From: Aciduliprofundum sp. MAR08-339
GTDB lineage: Archaea; Thermoplasmatota; Thermoplasmata; Thermoplasmatales; Aciduliprofundaceae
Length of the DNA: 64,000 bases
Assembly (NCBI RefSeq): GCF_000327505.1
Contig: NC_019942.1
Coordinates: 124,001-188,000, forward strand
Reading direction: 5' to 3'
In this document: piece after piece, positions 25,281 through 33,358 of the stretch
How positions within the stretch are numbered: the stretch's first letter is position 1
Layout: each line of letters begins with the position of its first letter
Notes under the pieces: model-generated
Databases searched by the model: none
What the model was told of the DNA's origin: nothing
What the model saw: only the letters and a program-made list of their open reading frames with translations
Translations under genes and position numbers: made by a program

Positions 25281-27734
25281 TCACCTCTTCCTCAAGCGCG
25301 GGTTAAGGATCTCGTCAAACGCCCTGCCAACCAAGTAGAAGCCCAGAGATATGAGTGTTATGGCCAGACCTGGAGGCAAGAGCCACCACCATGCGTACAT
25401 AACTGCACCCGCCGTTTGGATACTGTAAAGCATCTGTCCCCAAGAAATAGCCTTTGGATCTCCTAGACCAAGGAAGCTCAGTGATGCCTCAGATATAATC
25501 GCTCCTGCCACACCGAGGGTCATATAGAGGAACGAGAAAGGAAGTACATTGGGGAATATATGGGAGAGCATGATCCTCGTGTTGCTCGCTCCAGCCACCT
25601 TGGCGGCATCCACAAAGGGTCTTGCTTTGAGGGACAGGGTCTGAGCACGTATAACCCTAGCAACTCCGGACCAGCCGAGGGCGGAGATCACCAGGATTAT
25701 GTTCCATATACTGGGCCCCAGAATGGATGTGAGTATGAGCAATATGGGCAGCACAGGCAATGTAAGCATTATGTCCACAAATCTCATCAGCAGAGTATCT
25801 ATCAACCCGCCCTTGTAGCCAGAATAGACGCCGTAGAGCGTACCTATCATCACCGAAAAGAATGCGGATAAGATACCAACTATGAATGCAACTCTAGCAC
25901 CATAGACAAGCCAGGTCCATATATCGTGACCCTTATCATCTGTACCCAGGATGTACCAGTTTCCGCTGGGATAATGGCCAGGGGGCAGAGGCAGAACGCT
26001 CTCGCCCTTCAGAATAACCAGTCCCACAGTCTTGGTATCATTGCAATAATAAACCCCATATATATCAAGGGCTGCGGCAGAGGATGAGTACTTGGATCCA
26101 GATAGGGTACCCAAATAGGTATAGTAGGTCAACTTGCTTCCAGGTGGATAGGGGAACACTGAAATCTTTCCTGTCTGATTGTTGTAGTACGTAAACTTAC
26201 CAACACTTAGATATCCCGCCCTTTCGTACTGATTTAGATCAAGAAGGTATAGATCATTATTGCTCGTCAGAAGGAACAGTTCAGAGTTCTCGGGAACATA
26301 GTCTATTCTCACTATGGCAGAATCGAGTGGTATGACCCCATTCTTTGTATGGTTGAACGGATACATGTAGAAGGAGTTATCCGAAACACCCTTCTTGAAC
26401 CTGTAAAGGTAACCCGTGTGCTCGCTCTTCACATAGGTGGATGCGTACACCGTATAATTACCACCAGCATAACTCACAAAGGGAGCAGCCGTGGCAACAC
26501 CCTTTCCAAGATCCATTGTCCAGGCGTTTTCAATCGTGACATGCCCGGCAGAATCACCCAGAGTATTCATAACATAGATCTTTGGAACACCATTTTCCTG
26601 AACAGGGAGGAATATGTAATTCCTACCAAGATCAGGACTGCCCGCATAGAATGATGGTGGCGCCGTTAGGGCAAAATTGAACTCCGTGACCACGATCTTT
26701 GGCATGGGCATGATGGGTAGCGTACCAGGAGTCAGGAATGGCATGGGGAAGGTGTGAAGATCAAAACCCTTGTAAACCAGAGTCTTCGTCTGAAGAGGTA
26801 CAACAAAAACGTTCTGATCCTTCCCCAGATTGGCATTGTAAAGCTGATCATTGAAGAACAGGAAAGGCTTAAAGATTATGCTATCCGTATAGGTGGCGTT
26901 GAACACCTTCCTGAAAGATTGCTGGGCTGATGGCATGTAAGAGTCATTGGAGTAAGTATAGTAGTACCAGTAAAGATCAACATTGTGAGCATTTCCGACC
27001 GCTATAAATCTGGATGGTACAACCACAGGGGACTTGGAGTACTCAACAGGCACAGTTGTATCTCCTGATGAGGTAACATCCACCGTGAGCCAGGTGGGCT
27101 CATAATTGAGAGTTTTAACCAGCATTCTGTGATAGTTGGGATCCTTAAAATTGTACAAATCATAGACGACTAAATGGTGCTGGGTGATGAAAACCAACTC
27201 TCCATCCCAGTTTGGATCCTGACCAGTACCGCTGTAATGGTACTGCAGATCAGACGTAGATGGCGAGAGAAATGCCATATCCTGCACAGTCTCAGTGGCA
27301 GAAATTCCCGGTATACTCCTCAGAGACAGTGTGAATTTCAAAGGAGTTGTCTCCCATGGTGTTTTTTCAGGCTCTCCAACCCTCTTCGGATTCTGAACAA
27401 ACACACCCTGAATTGTCCGTCCGTGATTTATTATTATCCAATCCCCTGCTTCCGGAGAAGCGGTATTTAACTGAGTATAACCAACCACCAGTCCGTTTAT
27501 CTGATCGGTTGTATTGAATGCATAGAGATAGGTTCTTAGAGCATCTTCAGTTGGTGCCTCAAATTGAGGGGTGTATGGAGTAAGTACGGGAGCGAATATG
27601 GCCATAATGGCAAATATGAGGATTAAGGATAATCCCACTATACCGTATTTGCTCTGGCTGTATAGTTTCCATCCCTGCTTCAAACTTCTTTTCATGTGCC
27701 TTCGCATTTCATCCCATTTTGAAACTTCTACCAT
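25281..27734 (-). CDS. ABC transporter permease (OppC-like) with a very large extracytoplasmic insertion
   Basis: 817 residues, against about 300 for ordinary OppC. One transmembrane helix (about 28-50) is followed by roughly 530 residues outside the membrane with propeller-like, Tyr/Asn/Gly-rich strands. The normal permease core follows: GTDDKGHDIWTWLVYGARVAF, then five helices with the EAA loop AAKVAGASNTRIMLSHIFPN. The inserted domain sits exactly in the loop that is a short periplasmic turn in other OppC proteins. No substrate-binding protein gene is present in the operon, so the insertion may help with substrate capture. Confidence 0.88.
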   Translation of the reverse strand: MVEVSKWDEMRRHMKRSLKQGWKLYSQSKYGIVGLSLILIFAIMAIFAPVLTPYTPQFEAPTEDALRTYLYAFNTTDQINGLVVGYTQLNTASPEAGDWIIINHGRTIQGVFVQNPKRVGEPEKTPWETTPLKFTLSLRSIPGISATETVQDMAFLSPSTSDLQYHYSGTGQDPNWDGELVFITQHHLVVYDLYNFKDPNYHRMLVKTLNYEPTWLTVDVTSSGDTTVPVEYSKSPVVVPSRFIAVGNAHNVDLYWYYYTYSNDSYMPSAQQSFRKVFNATYTDSIIFKPFLFFNDQLYNANLGKDQNVFVVPLQTKTLVYKGFDLHTFPMPFLTPGTLPIMPMPKIVVTEFNFALTAPPSFYAGSPDLGRNYIFLPVQENGVPKIYVMNTLGDSAGHVTIENAWTMDLGKGVATAAPFVSYAGGNYTVYASTYVKSEHTGYLYRFKKGVSDNSFYMYPFNHTKNGVIPLDSAIVRIDYVPENSELFLLTSNNDLYLLDLNQYERAGYLSVGKFTYYNNQTGKISVFPYPPGSKLTYYTYLGTLSGSKYSSSAAALDIYGVYYCNDTKTVGLVILKGESVLPLPPGHYPSGNWYILGTDDKGHDIWTWLVYGARVAFIVGILSAFFSVMIGTLYGVYSGYKGGLIDTLLMRFVDIMLTLPVLPILLILTSILGPSIWNIILVISALGWSGVARVIRAQTLSLKARPFVDAAKVAGASNTRIMLSHIFPNVLPFSFLYMTLGVAGAIISEASLSFLGLGDPKAISWGQMLYSIQTAGAVMYAWWWLLPPGLAITLISLGFYLVGRAFDEILNPRLRKR

Positions 27735-27747
27735 CCATCACACCTCC

Positions 27748-29169
27748 TTATTGAAGCCTCACCCTTGGATCAAGTATACCGTAGAGTATATCGGCGAGAA
27801 TGTTCCCCAATATGACCAGCAGAGATATTATAAACAACGTTGCACCTGCAAGGAAGAAGTCCTGTCTCATCAGAGCCTGAAGATAGGTGTAACCCACACC
27901 GTAATAGGAGAATATCTGCTCCAGTATAACAGCACCACCTATTGCATAGGCAAGAGAGAGAACGAAGGATGTCACTATGGGCAACTCCGCGTTCCTCCTA
28001 GCATGCTTATTTCTGACAACCTTCTCAGGCAGACCCTTCGCCTTGGCTGTAAGGATGTAATCCTCCCCCATTGTTTCAAGCATCGAAGTTCTCTGCAGAA
28101 GAATCACTCCAGCAATACCCAGAAGCACTATAACCGTTAGAGGTAGGATAAGATGCCATCCATAATCAACAACCACATAAAACGGGTTTCCAGGGCAAAT
28201 TCCAAGTACGGCGCAGGTAGAACCCGGGCCGGTATCCCCCTGACTTGCAAACTTACCTATTGGCGTCCAGCCCAGGGTGTAGGAGAATATCCACAGGAAT
28301 ATTAAACCCAACCAGAAGGAAGGCATGTTGTAGAAGAATAAACTGGCACCAACAACCGCTCCTTCGGCTGCACCACCTCTTCTCCAAGCAATATACGTTC
28401 CCAGAGGCACACCTATGCCGTAGGTTATCAGCGTTCCAAGACCAAACCATAGAAGTGTTCTGGGCACCCTCTGTGCGAGGATCGTGGAGACGTTTTCATT
28501 GTAAATTATGGATTTTCCAAAGTTAAAGGTGAACATATCCTTGAGGAAAAACACGTACCTTTCATAGAGAGGTTTGTCCACAACATACAGGTTGAAAACC
28601 TTTAAATTCTGTGGAAGCTGCGCATTTTTACCTGGCACCTCAAACAGCACATACACATATTTTTTTGGCAGCACACCAACGGTCTGTATCGATCTACCCA
28701 GATTGCTTTGATAAGAGTGCCAGTAGTACTTATACTCTGCAGGAACCCTTTCAGTAGAGGATGTTTTCAGATAAACCTGATTCAAATGTATCTCCGTTGG
28801 AGAGCTAACAACGTAAATTCCCGTATTCTTTAAATCCATATTGAGGGTAAAAGACACAGCCCTCGGATGCCGGTTGTAGACCAGCATTGTGTAATAATAG
28901 GTGTTGTTTGGATCAGAATTCGGAATCTCTGAGTTCGGAACCAACTTAAAATTTTGAGCTGTAAGAGTGTCAATGTACTTATCCGCAAGTCCAAAAGATA
29001 CAGCCATATTGGCAACATCCGACGCTTTCAGATTAGGATTTGCATAGAACGGATCAGTCGGGTCGCCAGGCATGGCCTCAAAGAGAGCCCATATAAGACT
29101 GGTCACCACGAATACTGTAATCGCTGCTTGAATCAATCTTTTCACCAAGTAAGGACCTAAACCTGCCAT
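27748..29169 (-). CDS. ABC transporter permease (OppB-like) with an extracytoplasmic insertion
   Basis: 473 residues, against about 310-330 in the family. The first helix ends at LFEAMPGDPTDPFY. About 150-170 extra residues with several beta strands follow. The core then resumes at ILAQRVPRTLLWFGLGTLIT and has the EAA loop ILTAKAKGLPEKVVRNKHA. First gene of the operon; 13 bp separate it from the OppC-like gene. Confidence 0.88.
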   Translation of the reverse strand: MAGLGPYLVKRLIQAAITVFVVTSLIWALFEAMPGDPTDPFYANPNLKASDVANMAVSFGLADKYIDTLTAQNFKLVPNSEIPNSDPNNTYYYTMLVYNRHPRAVSFTLNMDLKNTGIYVVSSPTEIHLNQVYLKTSSTERVPAEYKYYWHSYQSNLGRSIQTVGVLPKKYVYVLFEVPGKNAQLPQNLKVFNLYVVDKPLYERYVFFLKDMFTFNFGKSIIYNENVSTILAQRVPRTLLWFGLGTLITYGIGVPLGTYIAWRRGGAAEGAVVGASLFFYNMPSFWLGLIFLWIFSYTLGWTPIGKFASQGDTGPGSTCAVLGICPGNPFYVVVDYGWHLILPLTVIVLLGIAGVILLQRTSMLETMGEDYILTAKAKGLPEKVVRNKHARRNAELPIVTSFVLSLAYAIGGAVILEQIFSYYGVGYTYLQALMRQDFFLAGATLFIISLLVILGNILADILYGILDPRVRLQ

Positions 29170-29243
29170 TATCGACCACCTACCAGTGGCGGTACAATGT
29201 TAATCTTACATTTAAACTTTACTCACTTATTTGAGGGAAATTT

Positions 29244-29252
29244 TTTATATTA
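29244..29252 (+). promoter_or_regulatory. Candidate TATA box for the 29278-29795 gene pair
   Basis: TTTATATTA about 30 bp before ATG 29278, divergent from the ABC transporter operon. Confidence 0.45.
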
Positions 29253-29277
29253 CCTCGCGATAGCGGGCTTAGGTGAT

Positions 29278-29448
29278 ATGATGGAGGAAATCCTCTGCAA
29301 CATAGAATTTTTGGAGGAAAACGGCGTTTTTATAGCAAAACTACAGAGTCCTCTGGGAGGGCTGAGGGAGTACAGGGGAGTATCCTTTGAAGAGGTACTG
29401 GATCAGGTGATGATAGAACTTCAGCAGGAATTTGAAGGTGTCCTCTGA
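29278..29448 (+). CDS. Small hypothetical protein (HicB-like fold possible), 56 aa
   Basis: Start at ATG 29278 (or 29281) behind AGGTGAT; the longer upstream frame runs through the promoter and is rejected. The peptide has a beta-hairpin look (NGVFIAKLQSPLGGLREYRG) and then a helix (SFEEVLDQVMIELQQEFEG), which resembles a partial HicB-type fold. It overlaps the next gene by 1 bp (TGATG). Confidence 0.5.
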   Translation: MMEEILCNIEFLEENGVFIAKLQSPLGGLREYRGVSFEEVLDQVMIELQQEFEGVL

Positions 29449-29795
29449 TGTTTTCCCAAGAAGACAGGGAGAAGTTCATAAAATCCGTGGACGAGTACGA
29501 TTCAGAGTGGATATGGATAGACGTTGTTACCACAATGGGCCCCACAAAATTTGAAAGATACTTCAAGGAGATATTCAAGGGAGATTTTCTTCACCACTGG
29601 TCACCCACATACCCGGAGGGATATCTGGAAATAAGGAGCGAGAGAAATATAGTGGTGCACTGGATACTTGGAGAGAAAAATGAGATCATAGCAATATCTC
29701 CCCTAGATGATGTGGACTTTGATAAGATAGACGATACCCTCTCAGCCACGATAATACAAAATAGCGTGATAAGAATTTTTTCGGAAAAGTATTGA
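29448..29795 (+). CDS. Hypothetical protein, 115 aa
   Basis: Unrecognised soluble protein, acidic, with aromatic-rich segments (SEWIWIDVV, FLHHWSPTYPEGYLEI). Coupled to the preceding gene by TGATG. No Cys, membrane helix or known catalytic motif is seen. Confidence 0.6.
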   Translation: MFSQEDREKFIKSVDEYDSEWIWIDVVTTMGPTKFERYFKEIFKGDFLHHWSPTYPEGYLEIRSERNIVVHWILGEKNEIIAISPLDDVDFDKIDDTLSATIIQNSVIRIFSEKY

Positions 29796-29801
29796 AAAGA
29801 T

Positions 29802-30317
29802 TTAGAATTTCAATGTGTATTCTACCCTGTTTTCCTCAAGGGCTTTCTTTACCTCTCTTATCCCTCCATGCTTCTCAAAAAGTGCCTTCACCATTCCATC
29901 TATGAATGGATAGTAGCTCTTCTTGATCTTCGATATCAGAAGCCAGTAGGACTTGGAAGTTATGGTTTTGAAGCCAACGTGGAATATGGGCAAATACTTC
30001 CTTATGGCAAGAACCATGGTTTGCATGGTCTTCTTTGGAGGATACCTGCCAATTAGGCCCTTGAAACTGACATTCATGTGCTCCCCAAAGTACTTTCCCA
30101 TATCCTCAACTTCATTCTCTTCGAGAATCTCAACCGCCGCATCTAAAATTCTTGCAAAATAGAATCCGGGATAGTTCTCTCCTGCCTTGATGTCAGATTC
30201 TTTCATAAAAATTACTCTATCTTTATTGACCCTATCCCTCAAAGCGTTTAGACCTTCAATACCCTTCTTTTTGGAAATATAATCCAGCACCATTTTTATG
30301 GACGTTCCCTGCACCAT
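29802..30317 (-). CDS. DUF2378/heme-NO-binding-like small protein
   Basis: 171 residues. The spacing of conserved-looking elements (ENYPGFYFARILDAAVEIL, YFGEHMNVSFKGLIGRYP, YYPFIDGMVKALFEKHGG, final VEYTLKF) resembles DUF2378 and related HNOB-like proteins. The assignment is by pattern only, and the ligand is unknown. The start could also be the second Met (30293). Confidence 0.5.
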   Translation of the reverse strand: MVQGTSIKMVLDYISKKKGIEGLNALRDRVNKDRVIFMKESDIKAGENYPGFYFARILDAAVEILEENEVEDMGKYFGEHMNVSFKGLIGRYPPKKTMQTMVLAIRKYLPIFHVGFKTITSKSYWLLISKIKKSYYPFIDGMVKALFEKHGGIREVKKALEENRVEYTLKF

Positions 30318-30419
30318 TTAAACCACCAAATATATTTTTGGATTAATGAACTTAGAAGTATTTAAATTTTACTTCCCCATGCAGAAATCTACTTATCAAA
30401 TGATTTCATATATGAAATT

Positions 30420-30761
30420 ATGGTGAAAAATGTTGAGGAGATTTTGAAGGAGAGCGAGAAGATCATGCCATCAGAGGACATGGTTATAGAGGTTATGAGG
30501 GACATCATGAAGGATCAGGTCAAGGAATACATAAAGGAGAGAATAGACAAGAATCCTAAGGTAAAAGATGAAATTCATGAGGCAATGATGATGTACCTAA
30601 ATGCAAAAATAAAGGAACTGGAGGCAACCGCACTTTTGACAAAGGCACTCGGAGAACTTGGAGTGGTATCATTACCCCCAGAAATGAAAAAGGAGTTTGT
30701 GGCCAACCTGTACAAGATGTTTCAAAAAGAGATAGATGAAATTTTGGAAAAAACGCTCTAA
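30420..30761 (+). CDS. Helical hypothetical protein, 113 aa
   Basis: Unrecognised, highly charged and almost entirely helical by appearance (EEILKESEKIMP, KEYIKERIDKNPKVKDEI). It could form coiled coils. It ends in a 4-bp overlap with the convergent phosphoribosyltransferase gene. No signal or catalytic motif is visible. Confidence 0.6.
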   Translation: MVKNVEEILKESEKIMPSEDMVIEVMRDIMKDQVKEYIKERIDKNPKVKDEIHEAMMMYLNAKIKELEATALLTKALGELGVVSLPPEMKKEFVANLYKMFQKEIDEILEKTL

Positions 30762-31315
30762 TCCAAAACCTTCACCCTTCCATCCACTATTTCTATGTTC
30801 ACTATGGTTTTTATTTTATACCCTATTTTCCTCTCCAGGGCTCCTAGGTCCTTGTTCTTGTTCACCACGACCACTATATCACTTATCTCTGCACCTATTC
30901 TCCTTATCCCGTTAACAACAGCAGTTATTGTACCCCCCGTGCTGAGGACATCATCCACAAGGAGCACTCTATCCTCAGAGGTTATGGAATTTATGTAAAG
31001 TTTACCCCTGGAATAGCCGGTATGCTGCTCTACTTCAACCTCTCCCGGCAAGCCGTATGGACGTTTTCTTATCACCGTCATAGGTTTTGTGAGTTCCATG
31101 CTAAGAGCCACACCGATAGGTAAACCCATGGCCTCCACTGCAACAATCTTATCAAAATTATCAATGTCTATAACCTTTATTATCTCATTCACAGCATCCT
31201 TGAGAACTGCAGGGTCTATCTCTGGAATCCCATCTGTCAGGGGATGAATGAAATAGGGATAATTGCCCTTCATTATGACAGGAGCATTTCTCAAAGATTC
31301 CTTTAGAAGTTTCAT
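30758..31315 (-). CDS. hpt: Hypoxanthine/adenine phosphoribosyltransferase (archaeal Hpt type)
   Basis: 185 residues with the PRPP motif VLLVDDVLSTGGT near residue 116, the upstream VAVEAMGLPIGVALS loop and the RKRPYGLPGEVEVEQHTGYSRGKLYI flexible-loop region characteristic of archaeal HPRT/APRT. It salvages purine bases onto PRPP. It follows another phosphoribosyltransferase with an ATGA overlap. Confidence 0.88.
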   Translation of the reverse strand: MKLLKESLRNAPVIMKGNYPYFIHPLTDGIPEIDPAVLKDAVNEIIKVIDIDNFDKIVAVEAMGLPIGVALSMELTKPMTVIRKRPYGLPGEVEVEQHTGYSRGKLYINSITSEDRVLLVDDVLSTGGTITAVVNGIRRIGAEISDIVVVVNKNKDLGALERKIGYKIKTIVNIEIVDGRVKVLD

Positions 31316-31968
31316 TTTATCAACTCCCAGTATCCATCGTTTTTCTCCACAACTCCCCTATTTTTCAGATCTCTGAGCACTTCCCGAATCACGCTCTTCT
31401 TCACATTGATTTGAAACTGCTCTTTCAGGGCTTCTTTCACCTCATCAACACTCTTTGGCTCATACAGGGTCTTAGGAATAAGGTTTCTCATATCCTCATA
31501 AACGTTCCAGGGAAAGATGAACCAAGTCCACCTGTCCTCGGGTACCTCCTCAGAGTAGTAATCCGGCACGTACTTTGAATGGGTTATATGCAAGAGCGTT
31601 GCACTTCTTATTTCTTCCGGATTGTGGGTTGCAATGTGATCCACTGCTAGTCTCAAACTCTGCCCGGTATCCGTTATATCGTCCACCACAAGCACTTTTT
31701 TGCCCTCAATGCTTATCTGCAATCCCTGGGCAAGTCGAGCCTTGCCATCAGGAGTGGCGGTCAATCCCCAGTGCTCGGTTTTAACAGCGTAGAGTTCCTT
31801 TATATTGAGATAATCTGCCATTAACCTTGCGGGCACAAGACCACCGCGGGCAAGACCTATTACAATTTCAGGGGTATAACCGCTCTTTAGAACCCTTTTA
31901 ACTATGTCCTTTGACCATCTCTCAATGTCCTTCCAAGAAACCAGCTGACATCTGAATTTCTCAACCAT
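31312..31968 (-). CDS. Phosphoribosyltransferase with C-terminal winged helix
   Basis: 218 residues from ATG 31968; in-frame codons upstream cross the promoter and are rejected. The type I PRTase domain (about 1-150) has LARGGLVPARLMADYL and the PRPP motif VLVVDDITDTGQS, as in xanthine/guanine PRTases of COG2236. Residues about 150-218 look like a winged helix (EALKEQFQINVKKSVIREVL, then GVVEKNDGYWELIK). It could be an enzyme, a PRPP-sensing regulator, or both. It is first in the operon with hpt. Confidence 0.8.
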   Translation of the reverse strand: MVEKFRCQLVSWKDIERWSKDIVKRVLKSGYTPEIVIGLARGGLVPARLMADYLNIKELYAVKTEHWGLTATPDGKARLAQGLQISIEGKKVLVVDDITDTGQSLRLAVDHIATHNPEEIRSATLLHITHSKYVPDYYSEEVPEDRWTWFIFPWNVYEDMRNLIPKTLYEPKSVDEVKEALKEQFQINVKKSVIREVLRDLKNRGVVEKNDGYWELIK

Positions 31969-32031
31969 CAGTTTCACCTGCCTTGTAATCTCCTTGAATA
32001 TTATAAAAATTACGCTTCGCTCAAAAATTAA

Positions 32032-32042
32032 AAATTTAAATA
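32032..32042 (+). promoter_or_regulatory. TATA box of the rubrerythrin-VIT1 gene
   Basis: AAATTTAAATA, about 29 bp upstream of ATG 32066. The spacing favours that start over ATG 32054. On the other strand a TTTATAAT near 32000-32007 serves the divergent phosphoribosyltransferase operon. Confidence 0.45.
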
Positions 32043-32065
32043 GGCTCAGATATATGCCTGAGAGG

Positions 32066-33142
32066 ATGAAAAGCATAGATCTCGCAAAGAGGTTCTACGC
32101 AAGCGAAATGAAAGATTCCCAGATATACGAATATCTCAGCAGAATAGAAAAGAGAGAGGATATAAAAAAGAAGCTTCACGGACTATCCAACATAGAAAAG
32201 AGGCATGCGGAGTTCTGGAAAAGATTTGTAGAGAGCAGGGGAGGAAATGTGCCAAGGATCAAAATAGGTGCCTGGAAAAGGTTTACAATGAAGGTAGCAA
32301 GGTACTTGCTCGGTTCTGTATACCTCGTATCCCTCTTTGAAGCAACCGAATCTGCAACCATTGCCACCTATTACGATTTTTACAAAAATGAAAAATTGAG
32401 TGAGAATGAGCGTAGAGAACTTGGAAAAATCATTCTTGACGAAATAGAACACGAAAAAATATTTGAAAATGAGAAAAAAGTTCTGCATGCAGAGAACATA
32501 AGGGACCTCGTTCTGGGAATGAACGACGGACTGGTGGAACTTCTTGGAGCTGTAACAGGATTATCCGCCGTTTATGTAAACAACCCCTTTCTCGTTGGAT
32601 TGAGTGGCCTGATCGTCGGAGTGGCCGGTGCTCTATCCATGGCAATTGGTACCTACGTATCGGTGCGTTCACAGAGACAGGTGAACGAGGGTATAAGAAA
32701 GCGTCTGAGTATAGTTTTTGCACTATCTAAGGACCGTGCAAGGGAGGAGATAAAGGAGAGACTTGAAGACATGGGACTCTCTGGAAGCGTATCTGATGAG
32801 GCGGCAGATTATATCGTAGAGAACGGAGAACCTGAGAACATCATACCTGAGGAGGATTCCAACGAGAGAAGGGCAGCCATTTACACTGGATTTGCCTACA
32901 TAACTGGGGTGTTCTTTCCTGTCGTGCCATATTTCATAGCCCCAAACTCCCTCATAGCACTTCCTTTCTCCATACTATTTGCAGCGATTGCATTGAGCCT
33001 TGTCTCCATGATCATCTCCGTAATGTCAGGCATATCCGTGAAAAAGAAGGTTACCGAAATGGTGGTGCTTGGTCTCGGAGCAGCCGCCCTGTCCTACATA
33101 TTCGGGTACATAATCAACATATTCTTCGGAGCCTCCATATAG
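32066..33142 (+). CDS. Rubrerythrin/ferritin-like domain fused to VIT1-type iron transporter
   Basis: About 358 residues. The N-terminal diiron domain (about 1-140) shows two helix pairs with E-x-H motifs: FYASEMKDSQIYEY, IEKRHAEFWK, FEATESATIATYY and DEIEHEKIFE. The C-terminal half is a VIT1/CCC1 transporter: NDGLVELLGAVTGLSA, then GVAGALSMAIGTYVSVRSQ, and three more helices. Such fusions export Fe or Mn from the cytoplasm, with the ferritin domain sensing or oxidising the metal. The start at 32066 is chosen by TATA spacing; ATG 32054 adds four residues. Confidence 0.88.
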   Translation: MKSIDLAKRFYASEMKDSQIYEYLSRIEKREDIKKKLHGLSNIEKRHAEFWKRFVESRGGNVPRIKIGAWKRFTMKVARYLLGSVYLVSLFEATESATIATYYDFYKNEKLSENERRELGKIILDEIEHEKIFENEKKVLHAENIRDLVLGMNDGLVELLGAVTGLSAVYVNNPFLVGLSGLIVGVAGALSMAIGTYVSVRSQRQVNEGIRKRLSIVFALSKDRAREEIKERLEDMGLSGSVSDEAADYIVENGEPENIIPEEDSNERRAAIYTGFAYITGVFFPVVPYFIAPNSLIALPFSILFAAIALSLVSMIISVMSGISVKKKVTEMVVLGLGAAALSYIFGYIINIFFGASI

Positions 33143-33151
33143 GCAAAAAAG

Positions 33152-33160
33152 TTTTAAATA
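33152..33160 (+). promoter_or_regulatory. TATA box of the tRNA-Ile gene
   Basis: TTTTAAATA centred about 29 bp before the first base of the tRNA. Confidence 0.55.
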
Positions 33161-33223
33161 GAGAAAAATAATACACACCCGCACGGGGCCGTAGCTTAGC
33201 ATGGTTGGAGCACCCGGCTGATA

Positions 33224-33267
33224 GAGCCCCTTTGGAAAAGGTGCTTTACCCCCAAAGGGCTGCAGAG
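33224..33267 (+). other. tRNA intron at canonical position 37/38
   Basis: 44 nt between the base 3' of the anticodon and position 38. The intron folds on itself (AGCCCCTTTGG with CCAAAGGGCT, one bulge), giving the bulge-helix-bulge context cut by archaeal splicing endonuclease. The exact cut depends on that fold. Confidence 0.8.
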
Positions 33268-33284
33268 ACCGGGAGGTCGCCGGT

Positions 33285-33344
33285 TCAAATCCGGTCGGCC
33301 CCATTTCTTATTTTACCGGTCCCATCCAAATTTGAACTTTTCAC
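33285..33344 (-). pseudogene. attL-truncated 5' end of the attP-spanning gene
   Basis: The Shine-Dalgarno (GGAGGTGAT) and GTG start of the 69-codon gene seen whole at 50656-50865 are present here. The frame crosses the attachment core and hits TGA in the antisense of the tRNA T-loop after 19 codons. At this chromosomal junction the gene is therefore cut. It lies directly downstream of the copy-1 integrase. Confidence 0.7.
33288..33302. repeat. Attachment site core at attL (15 bp shared)
   Basis: AATCCGGTCGGCCCC is the tRNA 3' end and recurs at 50809-50823. The base to the left differs (A 33287 versus C 50808), which fixes the left edge of the unit. The right edge of the core cannot be set, because the outer right junction is outside the window. 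Confidence 0.85.
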
Positions 33345-33358
33345 ATATATCACCTCCT

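Larger units (their letters stand above)
33185..33303 (+). tRNA. tRNA-Ile (GAT) with a 44-nt intron
   Basis: Cloverleaf by hand: acceptor GGGGCCG (33185-33191) with CGGCCCC (33296-33302), discriminator A 33303, anticodon stem CCCGG/CCGGG, loop CTGATAA after splicing with GAT anticodon at 33220-33222, T arm GCCGG-TTCAAAT-CCGGT. CCA is not encoded. The 3' end is the attachment core of the integrated element and stays intact, so the gene should remain functional after integration. Confidence 0.93.
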
